64,000 bases of DNA from Oscillospiraceae bacterium (GTDB lineage: Bacteria; Bacillota; Clostridia; Oscillospirales; Oscillospiraceae). Below the pieces are notes generated by a model. That model was not told the DNA's origin. It searched no databases and saw only the letters and a program-made list of their open reading frames with translations. The position numbers were made by a program, and so were the translations under genes. This document shows positions 19,885 through 28,686 of this stretch, piece by piece. Each line of letters opens with the position of its first letter. The first letter of the stretch is position 1. Location of the stretch: positions 62,001-126,000 of the forward strand of contig SVMG01000001.1 in NCBI GenBank assembly GCA_015067545.1. The letters are read 5' to 3'.

Positions 19885-21711
19885 ATGACATTTGACCAAT
19901 TGAAGGAAAAGGCGCATAGCCTGCCTCTTGCACCGGGCGTGTATATTATGCGCAACAAGGATGACAAGGTCATCTATGTGGGCAAGGCAAAAAAACTGAA
20001 AAACCGGGTCAGTCAATATTTCCAGGATACGGCTTCCCATACTCCGAAGACACGGCTGATGGTGAGCAAGATCCATCATTTTGATGTGATTGTTGCTGCA
20101 TCGGAATTTGAGGCACTGGTATTGGAGTGCTCGCTCATCAAGCGCTATATGCCAAAGTACAACATCCTGCTGAAGGATGATAAGGGTTATCCCTACCTGC
20201 GGCTGGATATGAAAGAGGCATACCCACGTATTACTTTGGTCAGCAAGGCCGCTGACGATGGTGCGCTCTATTACGGACCGTACGGCAGTCGGGGCGTGAC
20301 CCAGGATGTGATGGATGCCATCCGTATTACACTAAAGCTTCCTGCTTGCAGTCGGGAGTTTCCCCGGGATGTGGGTAAGGGTAGACCCTGCCTCAATTAC
20401 CACATGAACCAGTGTGCCGGCTGGTGTCAGGCGACCATGACGGCCGCTGAATACCGCTTGCGGATCGAGCAGGCGAAGCAGCTTCTTCAGGGAAACTACA
20501 AATCCGTCGCTGCTGATATTCGCAAGCAGATGCTTACTGCCGCAGAGGAGCTGAATTTTGAATTGGCCGCGAATTTGCGGGACAGGCTGAATGCGGTGGA
20601 AGCCTTGGGCCAAAAACAACTGGTCACTGCGGGCTCAATGGCTGACACGGATGTGATCGGTTACGGTGAGACAGCAGCAAAAGCCTGCTTTGCCGTGCTG
20701 CATTTTTCCGGGGGCAATCTACTGGACAAAGAATTTCAGGTCTTTCCGCTGCCGGATGATAAGAAAGAAGCAATCAGCAGTTTGCTGAAACAGTTTTATC
20801 TGAGCAGGGGAGTGGTGCCCAAGCGTATCCTGCTCCCCATGGAAATCGAGGATTCCCAGCTGTTTGCGCAGCTGATGGAGCAGCAGTACGGCCGCAAGCC
20901 GAAAGTACACGTACCTCAACGCGGCGACAATGCCCAGTTAGTGGAGCTTGCAAGCAAAAATGCTCTTGAGGAGGCAACACAGGTCACAGATAAGGAAGAA
21001 CGCATTTACGGAACACTGACATTGCTTGGTAAAATGCTTTCCATGGAGCCGCCAAAGCGAATCGAATCTTTCGATATTTCAAACATTTCCGGAACGGATA
21101 TTGTAGCCAGCATGGTTGTCTTTGTGGACGGAAAGCCCCATAAAAGTGACTATAAGCGCTTCAAATTGGAAGACCTGTCTAATCAGGACGACTATGCCTC
21201 CATGCATCAGGTGGTAAAGCGGAGATTTGCGCACTACAAGGCAGGGGATAAGGGCTTTGAGGAAGCGCCGGATCTACTGCTCATTGATGGTGGCATCAAC
21301 CATGCTAACGTGGCTGTACAGGCCCTTGCGGAGCTGGAGCTGAGCCTGCCGGTATTCGGTATGGTCAAGGATGATCGCCACCGCACCCGCGCGCTGGTGA
21401 CACCCCAGGGACAGGAGATCCGTATCGATTCCAATCAGACGGTATTCTCTTTCATCGGCACGATCCAGGAGGAGACGCACCGCTTTGCTATCACATACCA
21501 CCGTCAACTGCGCAGCAAGCGGCTGAAGTATTCTGTGCTGGATAACATCCCAGGGATCGGCCCAAAAAGAAAGCAGGAGCTGCTTAAGAAATTCAAATCC
21601 GTTACTGCCATTGGCCAGGCATCTGTATCTGAACTGGAACGGTATTTGCCAAAGGATGCTGCTTTGTCGGTGTATCGCCATTTTCATAACAGCCAGGAGG
21701 AAGTATTATGA
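19885..21711 (+). CDS. uvrC: UvrABC system protein C
   Basis: 608 residues. An N-terminal GIY-YIG nuclease (PGVYIMR and VIYVGKAKKLKNRV), a UVR motif (about 200-235), a C-terminal RNase H-like nuclease (ESFDISNISGTDIVASMVVF, DLLLIDGG) and HhH (IPGIGPKRKQELLKKF). It makes both incisions in nucleotide excision repair. ATG 19885 is preceded by TTGGAGGAAGC. The stop overlaps the rsmD start by 4 bp. Confidence 0.97.
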   Translation: MTFDQLKEKAHSLPLAPGVYIMRNKDDKVIYVGKAKKLKNRVSQYFQDTASHTPKTRLMVSKIHHFDVIVAASEFEALVLECSLIKRYMPKYNILLKDDKGYPYLRLDMKEAYPRITLVSKAADDGALYYGPYGSRGVTQDVMDAIRITLKLPACSREFPRDVGKGRPCLNYHMNQCAGWCQATMTAAEYRLRIEQAKQLLQGNYKSVAADIRKQMLTAAEELNFELAANLRDRLNAVEALGQKQLVTAGSMADTDVIGYGETAAKACFAVLHFSGGNLLDKEFQVFPLPDDKKEAISSLLKQFYLSRGVVPKRILLPMEIEDSQLFAQLMEQQYGRKPKVHVPQRGDNAQLVELASKNALEEATQVTDKEERIYGTLTLLGKMLSMEPPKRIESFDISNISGTDIVASMVVFVDGKPHKSDYKRFKLEDLSNQDDYASMHQVVKRRFAHYKAGDKGFEEAPDLLLIDGGINHANVAVQALAELELSLPVFGMVKDDRHRTRALVTPQGQEIRIDSNQTVFSFIGTIQEETHRFAITYHRQLRSKRLKYSVLDNIPGIGPKRKQELLKKFKSVTAIGQASVSELERYLPKDAALSVYRHFHNSQEEVL

Positions 21712-22250
21712 GAGTTATCTCCGGACGAGCAAAGGGTGTTGTTTTGAAGACTCCGGACGGAATGCAGACACGCCCCACTGCAGATCGTGTGAAAGAGGCA
21801 CTGTTCAGCATTTTGCAGTTTGAACTTCCCGGAACAAAGGTGTTGGATCTGTTCGGCGGAACCGGCCAGTTAGGCATTGAAGCCCTCAGCCGCGGTGCAA
21901 AAAGTGCGTTGTTTGTAGATGCTGCTGACGCGCCCTGCCGACTGATCAGGGAAAATCTGCGCCGTGCAAAAATGGAGAGCGAAGCACGTGTTGTGCGTGC
22001 TGACTATCTCCAATTTCTGTCACAATGCAGGGAAAAGTTTGATATTATCTTCCTGGATCCCCCATATGCAGAAGTTTTTTTAGAAAATGCAATAAAAAAG
22101 ATATCAGAAATTGACATTTTGCAATCTGGTGGTATAATAGTCTCGGAGCGTCCTGTAGAGAAGGAACTTGATTTGGAAATTTCGGGTTTTTCCCGTTCAA
22201 AGGATTACAAATACGGCAAGACGCTCATAACATTATTCCGTAAGGATTAG
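21708..22250 (+). CDS. rsmD: 16S rRNA (guanine(966)-N(2))-methyltransferase RsmD
   Basis: 180 residues. MRVISGRAKG start, SAM motif VLDLFGGTGQLGIEALSRG and catalytic DPPYAEVF. RsmD methylates G966 of 16S rRNA during 30S assembly. The RsmD-CoaD pairing is a common bacterial operon. Translationally coupled to uvrC (ATGA). Confidence 0.95.
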   Translation: MRVISGRAKGVVLKTPDGMQTRPTADRVKEALFSILQFELPGTKVLDLFGGTGQLGIEALSRGAKSALFVDAADAPCRLIRENLRRAKMESEARVVRADYLQFLSQCREKFDIIFLDPPYAEVFLENAIKKISEIDILQSGGIIVSERPVEKELDLEISGFSRSKDYKYGKTLITLFRKD

Positions 22251-22261
22251 GAAGTGACAGC

Positions 22262-22759
22262 GTGAAAATCGCCATTTATCCGGGCAGCTTTGATCCGATA
22301 ACCAGCGGTCACTTAAACATTATTCGACGCGCAGCCCATATTTTTGACCGGTTGATCGTCTGCGTCATGGTCAACGCCGGCAAGAATCCCATGTTTACCC
22401 TGGAAGAACGGGTGGAGCTCATTCGCAAGGTTACAAAGGATATCCCGAATGTGGAGGTAGATTGCTCCAGCGAGCTGCTGGCGGAATACGCCAAGCGTAA
22501 GGGCAGTTGTGTGATCGTCAAGGGCCTTCGAGCCGGTTCGGACTTTGAAAATGAGTTTACCATGGCCATGATCAATCACAAGATCAACCCGGATCTTGAT
22601 ACCATGTTTTTAACTGCTGAGCATGAATTTATGTATATGAGTTCCAGCACTGTGAAGGAGCTGGGTGCATATAACGTTGATCTTACCGCATTTTTGCCGG
22701 AGGAGATCATCCCAGATTTTAAAAAGCGCATATCCACAATCCATCAAGGAGGAAAATAG
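22262..22759 (+). CDS. coaD: Phosphopantetheine adenylyltransferase
   Basis: 165 residues. IYPGSFDPITSGHLNIIRRA carries the nucleotidyltransferase T/HxGH-type motif, and the C-terminal YMYMSSSTVKEL is typical of CoaD. It forms dephospho-CoA from 4'-phosphopantetheine and ATP, a key coenzyme A step. Start is GTG at 22262 with AGGAAGTG upstream; no ATG fits the conserved N-terminus. Confidence 0.96.
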   Translation: MKIAIYPGSFDPITSGHLNIIRRAAHIFDRLIVCVMVNAGKNPMFTLEERVELIRKVTKDIPNVEVDCSSELLAEYAKRKGSCVIVKGLRAGSDFENEFTMAMINHKINPDLDTMFLTAEHEFMYMSSSTVKELGAYNVDLTAFLPEEIIPDFKKRISTIHQGGK

Positions 22760-22762
22760 AAA

Positions 22763-23266
22763 ATGAACGAGAAACATATTGAGGATATTATCAGCGCCCT
22801 GTACGACATGATCCAGGACGCACGGGCCCTGCCTCTGGGTGCTGACAAGTGCATCCTGGAGCGTGATAAGGTTCTGGATATGCTGGATGAGATCATTGCC
22901 CAGCTGCCTGCTGAGCTGAAGCAGTCCCGTACCATCGTGGAATCCCGGAACGAACTGATCGGACAGGCTCGCCGCGAGGCTGAAGGTATTGTCCGTCAGG
23001 CACAGCAGAAGGCCAAGGAACTGGTTGCTGAGGAAGCCATCTATCAGGAAGCCCGCCGTCAGTGCCAGGAGATGTTTACCAAGACGCAGACCCGGATCGC
23101 TGAGCTGCGCAAGGCAAGCAATGATTACATGGATGACGCCCTGCGTCGTACTGAGGAGGCAATCAGCCTGTCTCTGGGCCAGGTTCAGGACACCCGCGCA
23201 AAGTTCCGCGCTCTGGCCGAATCCCAGGAAAACCGCGCTGCCGAGGTCGAGGAGACAGAGGCTTAA
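22763..23266 (+). CDS. Coiled-coil protein of unknown function downstream of coaD
   Basis: 167 residues, soluble and highly charged, with a long helical/coiled-coil centre rich in Ala, Gln, Glu and Arg (about 60-160). The organisation resembles F/V-ATPase stator subunits or DivIVA-like proteins, and relatives are often labelled ATPase, but no nucleotide-binding motif is visible. AAGGAGGAAAATAG precedes the ATG; the 3-bp gap after coaD implies one transcript. Function not assigned. Confidence 0.75.
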   Translation: MNEKHIEDIISALYDMIQDARALPLGADKCILERDKVLDMLDEIIAQLPAELKQSRTIVESRNELIGQARREAEGIVRQAQQKAKELVAEEAIYQEARRQCQEMFTKTQTRIAELRKASNDYMDDALRRTEEAISLSLGQVQDTRAKFRALAESQENRAAEVEETEA

Positions 23267-23276
23267 TCAAAGAAAG

Positions 23277-23310
23277 AAACAGCTCAAATATGTTTTGAGC
23301 TGTTTTTTTA
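23277..23310 (+). terminator. Terminator of the uvrC-rsmD-coaD unit
   Basis: AAACAGCTCAAA / TTTGAGCTGTTT stem followed by a T-run. Confidence 0.88.
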
Positions 23311-23327
23311 TAAATGGAGGTTAAAAG

Positions 23328-25022
23328 ATGACTTACGAAGAACGCTATGAATTTTGGTGCGCGTCTGACTTGCCGGAGGACGCACTGACAGAATTGAAGG
23401 CCATCGCAGGAGATACAGAAGAACTGAAAAGCCGTTTTGGAAGCGACCTGCAGTTCGGCACTGCCGGCATGCGGGGCATTATGGGCATGGGCAGCAACCG
23501 CTTGAACAGCTACACTGTCCGAAGAGCAGCCCAGGGTATGGCAGCATGGCTGTCCGGAACGGATCTGCCAAAAATCGCTGCTATTGGCTATGACTCCCGG
23601 CACAACTCCCAGCTGTTTGCAGAGGTTTGTGCAGTTGCACTGGCAGAAGCTGGCATCCACACCTGGCTGTATGACCGCCTGGCACCCACGCCCATGCTTT
23701 CCTTTGCTGTTCGGCAGTTGGGTTGCGGCTGTGGTATCGTGATCTCTGCAAGCCACAATGCCGGTGCGTATAACGGAATCAAGTGCTACGGCCCGGATGG
23801 CTGTCAGATGACTGACGAGCCGGCAGCTGTGGTCACTGCAAAAATTGCTGAAATTCCCTACTTCATACCTGAGAGCAAGCCTTTTGCAGCGTTTATGGAG
23901 GAAGGACTGATTTCCTATATCGGCCAGGATATGTGGGATAAGTATTATGAGACCGTTCTTGCTGAGGCTGTTGAGCCGGAAATGATCCGCTCCGCTGGAT
24001 TGAACATCGTTTACACACCCCTTTGCGGAACGGGCAATGAGCCTGTCCGTGAGGTTCTTGGCCGCCTTGGCGTAAATATTACTGTTGTGGCCTGCCAGGA
24101 GCAGCCTGACGGGGATTTTAAGACCTGCGAATATCCCAACCCCGAGACAGACGCTGCGTTAAATGAGAGCTATAAGGTAGCCCGGGAGACCCCCTGCGAT
24201 CTGATCCTTGGTACTGATCCGGATGCTGACCGTGTGGCGATCGCCGTTCCTTGCGGCGACGGATTCCGTAAGCTCACCGGCAATGAGCTGGGTTGTATGC
24301 TCATGGACTACATTCTGAAAGCCCGTACCGCCCGTGGTGATCTGCCCGACGGTGCTGAGGTCGTGCGTTCCATCGTATCTTCGCCGTTAACGGATCAAAT
24401 TGCGGCCAGCTACGGCGTGGAAATGAAGGCCGTGCTTACAGGCTTTAAGTACATCGGCGGCGAGATCCTGGCGCTGGAAGAAAAGGGCGAGGAAAACAAG
24501 TTCGTGTTTGGCTTTGAGGAGAGCTGCGGCTATTTGAAGGGCACCTACGCCCGGGATAAGGATGCCGTTGTTGCATCCATGCTGGTGTGCGAAATGGCTG
24601 CTGCGTTAAAGCAGGAAGGAAAGACCATCCTGGATGCGCTGGATGCCCTTTATGAGACCTACGGATTCTATCTGTCCCACGTGCAAAGCATTGAGCTGAC
24701 TGGTGCTGATGCAATGGAAAAAGCAGCAGCAATGATGGCCGGTCTGCGCAGCAGCACTCCGACGACCATCGGCGGCGCAAAGGTAACCGTCGTAAATGAT
24801 TATCAGGTTAGCAGCTCCAGAGATCTGACTACTGGCAAGGAATCCGTTATCAACCTGCCCAAATCCAATGTACTTGAGATGATCCTGGATCAGCAGGGCA
24901 GTGTGATCGTCCGCCCCTCCGGAACGGAACCGAAGGTAAAATTCTATTACACAGCCGTTGGCAAAACCAAAGAGGATGCCAAAGCATTGCTCGATGCAAT
25001 GATGGCACAGATGTCGAAGTAA
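23328..25022 (+). CDS. pgcA: Alpha-D-phosphohexomutase (phosphoglucomutase/phosphomannomutase)
   Basis: 564 residues. The phosphoserine loop SASHNAGAYNGIK (Ser about 141), metal loop DPDADRVA (about 297), sugar loop FGFEESCGY and C-terminal phosphate loop RPSGTEPK are all present. It interconverts hexose-1- and hexose-6-phosphates, feeding UDP-glucose/cell-envelope sugars. The length and FGTAGMRG start fit the PgcA/YhxB-type group. Single gene between two terminators. Confidence 0.95.
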   Translation: MTYEERYEFWCASDLPEDALTELKAIAGDTEELKSRFGSDLQFGTAGMRGIMGMGSNRLNSYTVRRAAQGMAAWLSGTDLPKIAAIGYDSRHNSQLFAEVCAVALAEAGIHTWLYDRLAPTPMLSFAVRQLGCGCGIVISASHNAGAYNGIKCYGPDGCQMTDEPAAVVTAKIAEIPYFIPESKPFAAFMEEGLISYIGQDMWDKYYETVLAEAVEPEMIRSAGLNIVYTPLCGTGNEPVREVLGRLGVNITVVACQEQPDGDFKTCEYPNPETDAALNESYKVARETPCDLILGTDPDADRVAIAVPCGDGFRKLTGNELGCMLMDYILKARTARGDLPDGAEVVRSIVSSPLTDQIAASYGVEMKAVLTGFKYIGGEILALEEKGEENKFVFGFEESCGYLKGTYARDKDAVVASMLVCEMAAALKQEGKTILDALDALYETYGFYLSHVQSIELTGADAMEKAAAMMAGLRSSTPTTIGGAKVTVVNDYQVSSSRDLTTGKESVINLPKSNVLEMILDQQGSVIVRPSGTEPKVKFYYTAVGKTKEDAKALLDAMMAQMSK

Positions 25023-25033
25023 TATCTGGCACA

Positions 25034-25070
25034 AACCGGAACAGCAAAATGCTGTTCCGGTTCTTTTTGT
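25034..25070 (+). terminator. Terminator after pgcA
   Basis: AACCGGAACAGC / GCTGTTCCGGTT stem, then CTTTTTGT. Confidence 0.9.
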
Positions 25071-25108
25071 ATTCAGGTAAGAATACCCTGTAACAAGGGA
25101 GGGGTATT

Positions 25109-25531
25109 ATGTATGCAATTAAGAAGGTAAAAGGTGCGGCATTGGGTGTCCCGGTCGGACTGGCCATAGGGGTAATCGTATGTCTTTTGGTTACGCTTGC
25201 GGGTGCAGCCTTGACCGCATGGCTGATGACATCCGAGACAATAGGGGAGGAAGGACTTGGTTATGCAGTGATGATGATCCTGGTCCTGGCATCCTGTATT
25301 GGTGCACTGACCGCAGTATGCCTAACGAAACGCATGCGCCTGCAGGTGAGCATGCTTACAGGAGGCGTCTATTATCTTGCGCTGCTTGCAATCACCGCAT
25401 TGCTGTTCGGAGGACAGTATCAAGGGATGGGAGTATGCGCGATCATGATCCTGATTGGATGTGCGCTTGTTGCATTCCTGCCGGTAAAGAACGGCCGTTT
25501 AAGACCGGGAAGAAAAAAGGCTTATCGTTAA
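25109..25531 (+). CDS. TIGR04086-like four-helix membrane protein
   Basis: 140 residues with four predicted transmembrane helices and a short basic C-terminus (GRKKAYR). The size and helix spacing match the TIGR04086/YrzE-type membrane proteins of Clostridia, whose function is not known. AAGGGAGGGG precedes the ATG. It is isolated by terminators on both sides. Confidence 0.72.
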   Translation: MYAIKKVKGAALGVPVGLAIGVIVCLLVTLAGAALTAWLMTSETIGEEGLGYAVMMILVLASCIGALTAVCLTKRMRLQVSMLTGGVYYLALLAITALLFGGQYQGMGVCAIMILIGCALVAFLPVKNGRLRPGRKKAYR

Positions 25532-25546
25532 GTTGTACAAATTTAT

Positions 25547-25582
25547 CATGTAGGTAAGTTAAATTTACCTACATGAAGCTTT
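25547..25582 (+). terminator. Terminator after 25109-25531
   Basis: CATGTAGGTAA / TTACCTACATG stem with a short loop, followed by AAGCTTTTTGC. Confidence 0.75.
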
Positions 25583-25759
25583 TTGCAGGATGTCTTGCAA
25601 AATCAACATTTTGTGTTGCTTAAACGCGACGAGCCCAACATATGCGTTTATGAATAAATATTGAACATTTTTTGACGCTTTGGTTTTAACGGTTAACATA
25701 ATCATGTTAACATAAAAATGGGCATAATCTACAAAAATCGTAAAAATAACCAAAAAGCC

Positions 25760-25788
25760 TTGCATTTTATTCGGATTTGGAGTATAGT
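25760..25788 (+). promoter_or_regulatory. Sigma-A promoter upstream of 25893 gene and xerD
   Basis: TTGCAT (25760-25765), 17-bp spacer, TATAGT (25783-25788). The 330-bp gap before the gene holds this promoter and a small GGGCG/CGCCC hairpin in the leader; I see no gene in it. Confidence 0.7.
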
Positions 25789-25892
25789 ATTCATGCATTT
25801 GTGATATCTAGGGGCGTTGCGCCCATTTTGCTTGATTCTTTCTCCCGGCAGTTCGTTTCACAATTTCCGACCCTGTGAGAGGAGAAATCAAC

Positions 25893-26462
25893 ATGGTGAC
25901 CAACCCACATGCACCTCACTTTTTGCAGGAAAGCAGGCATAACCTCTGCGTTCTGACGCTGTGTTCTGTTATTGCTGCCGGGTTGGGCGCGTTATTTGCA
26001 GATACTTTTGGTGATACTTATATTCCTCTGATGCGCATGGCGGTCAGCCGCCCTGTGTCGATCGTCGGTTCCGTTGTGTCTGTATTTTTACCATTCCTTG
26101 TTTCCATCTTGATTGTTATGCATTCCAAGCCTTGGCTTGTTTATCTGATCTGCGGTATCCACATTTTCCACTTTTCTTCAACTGGCTTTTGTCTTGCTTT
26201 TTCCTTTGGTTCTGCCGGTTGGCTGGTGAGGTCGTTATTGCAGATGTCGGATTTTTTTCTGATTCCTGTGCTGCTATGGTTTTCCTTGTATTCATTGGCA
26301 AAGAACCGTTCAAAACAGGTTGCAGTCTGCTGCATTTCCTATGCGGCATTGATTGGGATGCTTGATTACTGTGTGATCTCGCCATTTTTGACGGATCTGA
26401 TAAATTCTTACGAAACAATGGAAAGGTACGCAATTCATGTTGGACTTGATTGGTGCTTATGA
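25893..26462 (+). CDS. Multipass membrane protein, possibly SpoIIM-like
   Basis: 189 residues with about five transmembrane helices. The central GFCLAFSFG, followed by a helix and a PVLLWFSLYSLAK segment, resembles the glycine-rich core of the SpoIIM/DUF95 family, and SpoIIM genes lie just upstream of xerD in many Clostridia. The similarity is weak and position-based, so the name is only a suggestion. ATG 25893 follows GAGAGGAGAAATCAAC. The 3' end overlaps xerD by 26 bp. Confidence 0.65.
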   Translation: MVTNPHAPHFLQESRHNLCVLTLCSVIAAGLGALFADTFGDTYIPLMRMAVSRPVSIVGSVVSVFLPFLVSILIVMHSKPWLVYLICGIHIFHFSSTGFCLAFSFGSAGWLVRSLLQMSDFFLIPVLLWFSLYSLAKNRSKQVAVCCISYAALIGMLDYCVISPFLTDLINSYETMERYAIHVGLDWCL

Positions 26463-27321
26463 GAATTACCTGACAAAGGTAAGACAGGCATCCGCCAACA
26501 CCATAGCCTCCTACATGCGTGACATCCGGCAGTTCGCCGATTGGCTGCGTCAAAGCGAGGAATTGGACGTTGTGGAAGCCGAACAAGTGAATATCAGCCG
26601 CTATCTTGCCCATTTGGAGGACGAGGGACGCTCCGGTGCAACCGTTTCCCGGTGCCTTGCAAGCCTTAAGAATTTTTATGGCTATGTGGTTTCTTCCGGT
26701 TTCCTGGAGTCCACTCCGGTTACGGACATTCGGGTGGACAGGGGAGAGAAAAAGCTTCCTCAGATCCTCACCGGACGCGAGATCGAACTGCTCCTTGCTC
26801 AGCCGTCCTGCGTGGATGCCAAAGGCTTCCGGGATAAGGCTATGCTGGAGGTGATGTATGCCACCGGCATTCGTGTAACCGAGCTGATCAGCCTGGATAT
26901 TGATGCAGTAAATCTGGAACAGGGCGTTATCAAGTGCGCCGGCGCAAAAAAGACCCGCTCCATTCCACTGTATCCTGCTGCACTGCGTGCGTTGACGGTC
27001 TATATTAACAATGTGCGCTCCTCGATGCTCGCATATCCGGAGGAAAAGGCATTGTTTGTCAACATCAACGGCATGCGTATGAGCCGCCAGGGCTTTTGGA
27101 AGATCCTGAAGCACTATCAGGAGACTGCACACATCGACAAGGAACTGACACCCCATACATTGCGCCACAGCTTTGCGGTGCATCTGCTGGAAAATGGTGC
27201 AGATCTGGGTTCTTTGCAGGAATTGATGGGTCACAGTGATATTTCCTCCACCCAGCTGTACACCCAAATGGTCAATCAAAAGCTGAAATCTGTGTACGAA
27301 AAATGCCATCCAAAAGCATAA
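26437..27321 (+). CDS. xerD: Tyrosine recombinase XerD
   Basis: 294 residues. N-terminal SAM-like core-binding domain, then the catalytic set: Arg in ATGIRVTEL (about 146), HTLRHSFAVHLL, GHSDISSTQLYTQM with the nucleophile Tyr. XerD resolves chromosome dimers at dif with a partner recombinase. The overlap with the upstream membrane protein suggests co-expression. A second Xer-type protein is encoded at 28687. Confidence 0.93.
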   Translation: MLDLIGAYENYLTKVRQASANTIASYMRDIRQFADWLRQSEELDVVEAEQVNISRYLAHLEDEGRSGATVSRCLASLKNFYGYVVSSGFLESTPVTDIRVDRGEKKLPQILTGREIELLLAQPSCVDAKGFRDKAMLEVMYATGIRVTELISLDIDAVNLEQGVIKCAGAKKTRSIPLYPAALRALTVYINNVRSSMLAYPEEKALFVNINGMRMSRQGFWKILKHYQETAHIDKELTPHTLRHSFAVHLLENGADLGSLQELMGHSDISSTQLYTQMVNQKLKSVYEKCHPKA

Positions 27322-27361
27322 ATGCCAACTGCGTTACTAAAACACAGTTGGCATTTTTTAT
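27321..27361. terminator. Bidirectional terminator between xerD and pfkA
   Basis: AATGCCAACTG / CAGTTGGCATT stem with an A-rich loop and T-run; it separates convergent genes. Confidence 0.88.
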
Positions 27362-27385
27362 TAAAAATTCGGTAGGGTAGGGGGC

Positions 27386-28357
27386 TTACAGACCGGTCAT
27401 GGCAGCAAGTACATCTACCTCGATCTGTTGGATGCTCTTCTTTTTTGCAAGGCCTTCGTCGATATCTATATCGGTGAAGCTGCCTGCATTGGTGCATACA
27501 ATACGGTTGGTTTTACCGGCAAGCAGAAGTTCAACGGCAAGGTAACCCATTTTTGTTGCATTGATGCGATCACGGCCGGTGGGAACGCCGCCACGCTGAA
27601 TGTGACCAAGCACGGTAACGCGGGGGTCGAGATCGATCGCATCCTTGATTTTCGCCGCAACATCGGACGCGGAAGCGGCGCCTTCTGCGACAACGATCAT
27701 ATAGTGACTGAAACCATTGAACCGGGCCTGGCGGATCTTTTCTATCACATCATGCTCGAAGTCAATATCCTTTTCGGGCACCAAAACAGCCGTTGCGCCC
27801 ACTGCAAGCCCCACATACATGGCCAAAAAGCCCGCATTTCGGCCCATTACCTCCACAACAGAGCATCTTTCATGGGACTGCATAGTATCGCGCAGCTTGT
27901 CGATGCACTCAATCGCAGTATTGGCAGCGGTATCGAAGCCAATAGAATAATTGGTGCAGCTGATGTCATTGTCGATGGTTGCAGGGATGCAGACTACGTT
28001 AATTCCGTACTTGCTGAGCGCCCGTGCACCTTGGAAGGTACCGTCGCCGCCAATGGCAACAATACTGTCAAGACCAAGGAATTTGCAGGTAGAAACAGCC
28101 TTTTTTTGACCTTCCTCGGTCATAAAGTCCTTGCTGCGAGCAGTGTATAGGATCGTGCCGCCACGATTGATGGTATGAGAAACACTTTTTTCGTCAAGTT
28201 TGAAAATATCTCCGTTGATCAAGCCGTTATAGCCGCGGCGAATGCCGTAGCATTCCACACCGTGGTAAGCAGCAGTACGTACAACCGCACGGACGCAGGG
28301 ATTCATACCGGGCGCATCGCCGCCACTGGTAAGCACACCAATTCGTTTTACGCTCAT
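27386..28357 (-). CDS. pfkA: ATP-dependent 6-phosphofructokinase
   Basis: 323 residues, the normal bacterial PfkA length. GVLTSGGDAPGMNPCVRA and GGDGTFQGARAL form the ATP-binding loops, PATIDNDISC carries the catalytic Asp, and MGRNAGFLA and GHIQRGGVPT follow. The Gly in GGDGT favours ATP as phosphoryl donor over pyrophosphate. It catalyses the committed step of glycolysis in the cytoplasm. Start preceded by TAGGAGGATC. Confidence 0.97.
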   Translation of the reverse strand: MSVKRIGVLTSGGDAPGMNPCVRAVVRTAAYHGVECYGIRRGYNGLINGDIFKLDEKSVSHTINRGGTILYTARSKDFMTEEGQKKAVSTCKFLGLDSIVAIGGDGTFQGARALSKYGINVVCIPATIDNDISCTNYSIGFDTAANTAIECIDKLRDTMQSHERCSVVEVMGRNAGFLAMYVGLAVGATAVLVPEKDIDFEHDVIEKIRQARFNGFSHYMIVVAEGAASASDVAAKIKDAIDLDPRVTVLGHIQRGGVPTGRDRINATKMGYLAVELLLAGKTNRIVCTNAGSFTDIDIDEGLAKKKSIQQIEVDVLAAMTGL

Positions 28358-28373
28358 ACAAGATCCTCCTAAG

Positions 28374-28391
28374 ATAGAAATTGGTTTCTAT
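28374..28391. promoter_or_regulatory. Inverted repeat in the pfkA leader
   Basis: ATAGAAA-TTGG-TTTCTAT, 7-bp arms, just downstream of the pfkA -10 element. It is placed where a repressor would act. No known regulator consensus recognised. Confidence 0.4.
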
Positions 28392-28395
28392 ATTC

Positions 28396-28424
28396 ATTTT
28401 ACTTGAAAGAGACGACCTTGTAAA
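28396..28424 (-). promoter_or_regulatory. Sigma-A promoter of pfkA
   Basis: Minus strand TTTACA (28424-28419), 17-bp spacer, TAAAAT (28401-28396). Confidence 0.72.
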
Positions 28425-28467
28425 GACCTTTCCCGAAAGAAATCACTTTTGGTAAAAATGAAATTCC

Positions 28468-28496
28468 TTGACACACATACGATAGAAAGATATACT
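28468..28496 (+). promoter_or_regulatory. Sigma-A promoter of the 28687 recombinase
   Basis: TTGACA (28468-28473), 17-bp spacer, TATACT (28491-28496). It gives a leader of about 185 nt. Confidence 0.75.
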
Positions 28497-28502
28497 TTAT
28501 AA

Positions 28503-28686
28503 TAGTATTATGTAATATTATTATAAACGAGGTACTAAACGGCCACTTGGCTAAATTCCTGTGAAATTACACTCTTAACGCAACAAAATTTTTATTTTGT
28601 TGCGTTGGATGGATTCAAAGGTGCAGTTCCCTTTCTTACGGAATTTAACCAGTGCTTAGTTAACGCCTCCTACTTAGGAGTTTACT
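28503..28686 (+). promoter_or_regulatory. Structured leader RNA before the second Xer gene
   Basis: This unusually long untranslated leader holds a 13-bp perfect hairpin, AACGCAACAAAAT / ATTTTGTTGCGTT with a TTTT loop (28577-28606), without a following U-run, and a small CTCCT/AGGAG stem over the ribosome-binding site (28667-28680). No known riboswitch or T-box core recognised. A regulatory role is inference. Confidence 0.4.

Noticed and set aside
25565..25798. 77-codon minus-strand frame in the gap before 25893
   Set aside because: AT-rich, no ribosome-binding site, and it overlaps the promoter and terminator of neighbouring plus-strand genes.
26116..27309. 397-codon open frame antisense to xerD
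   Set aside because: The catalytic tyrosine recombinase residues are on the plus strand; shadow frame.
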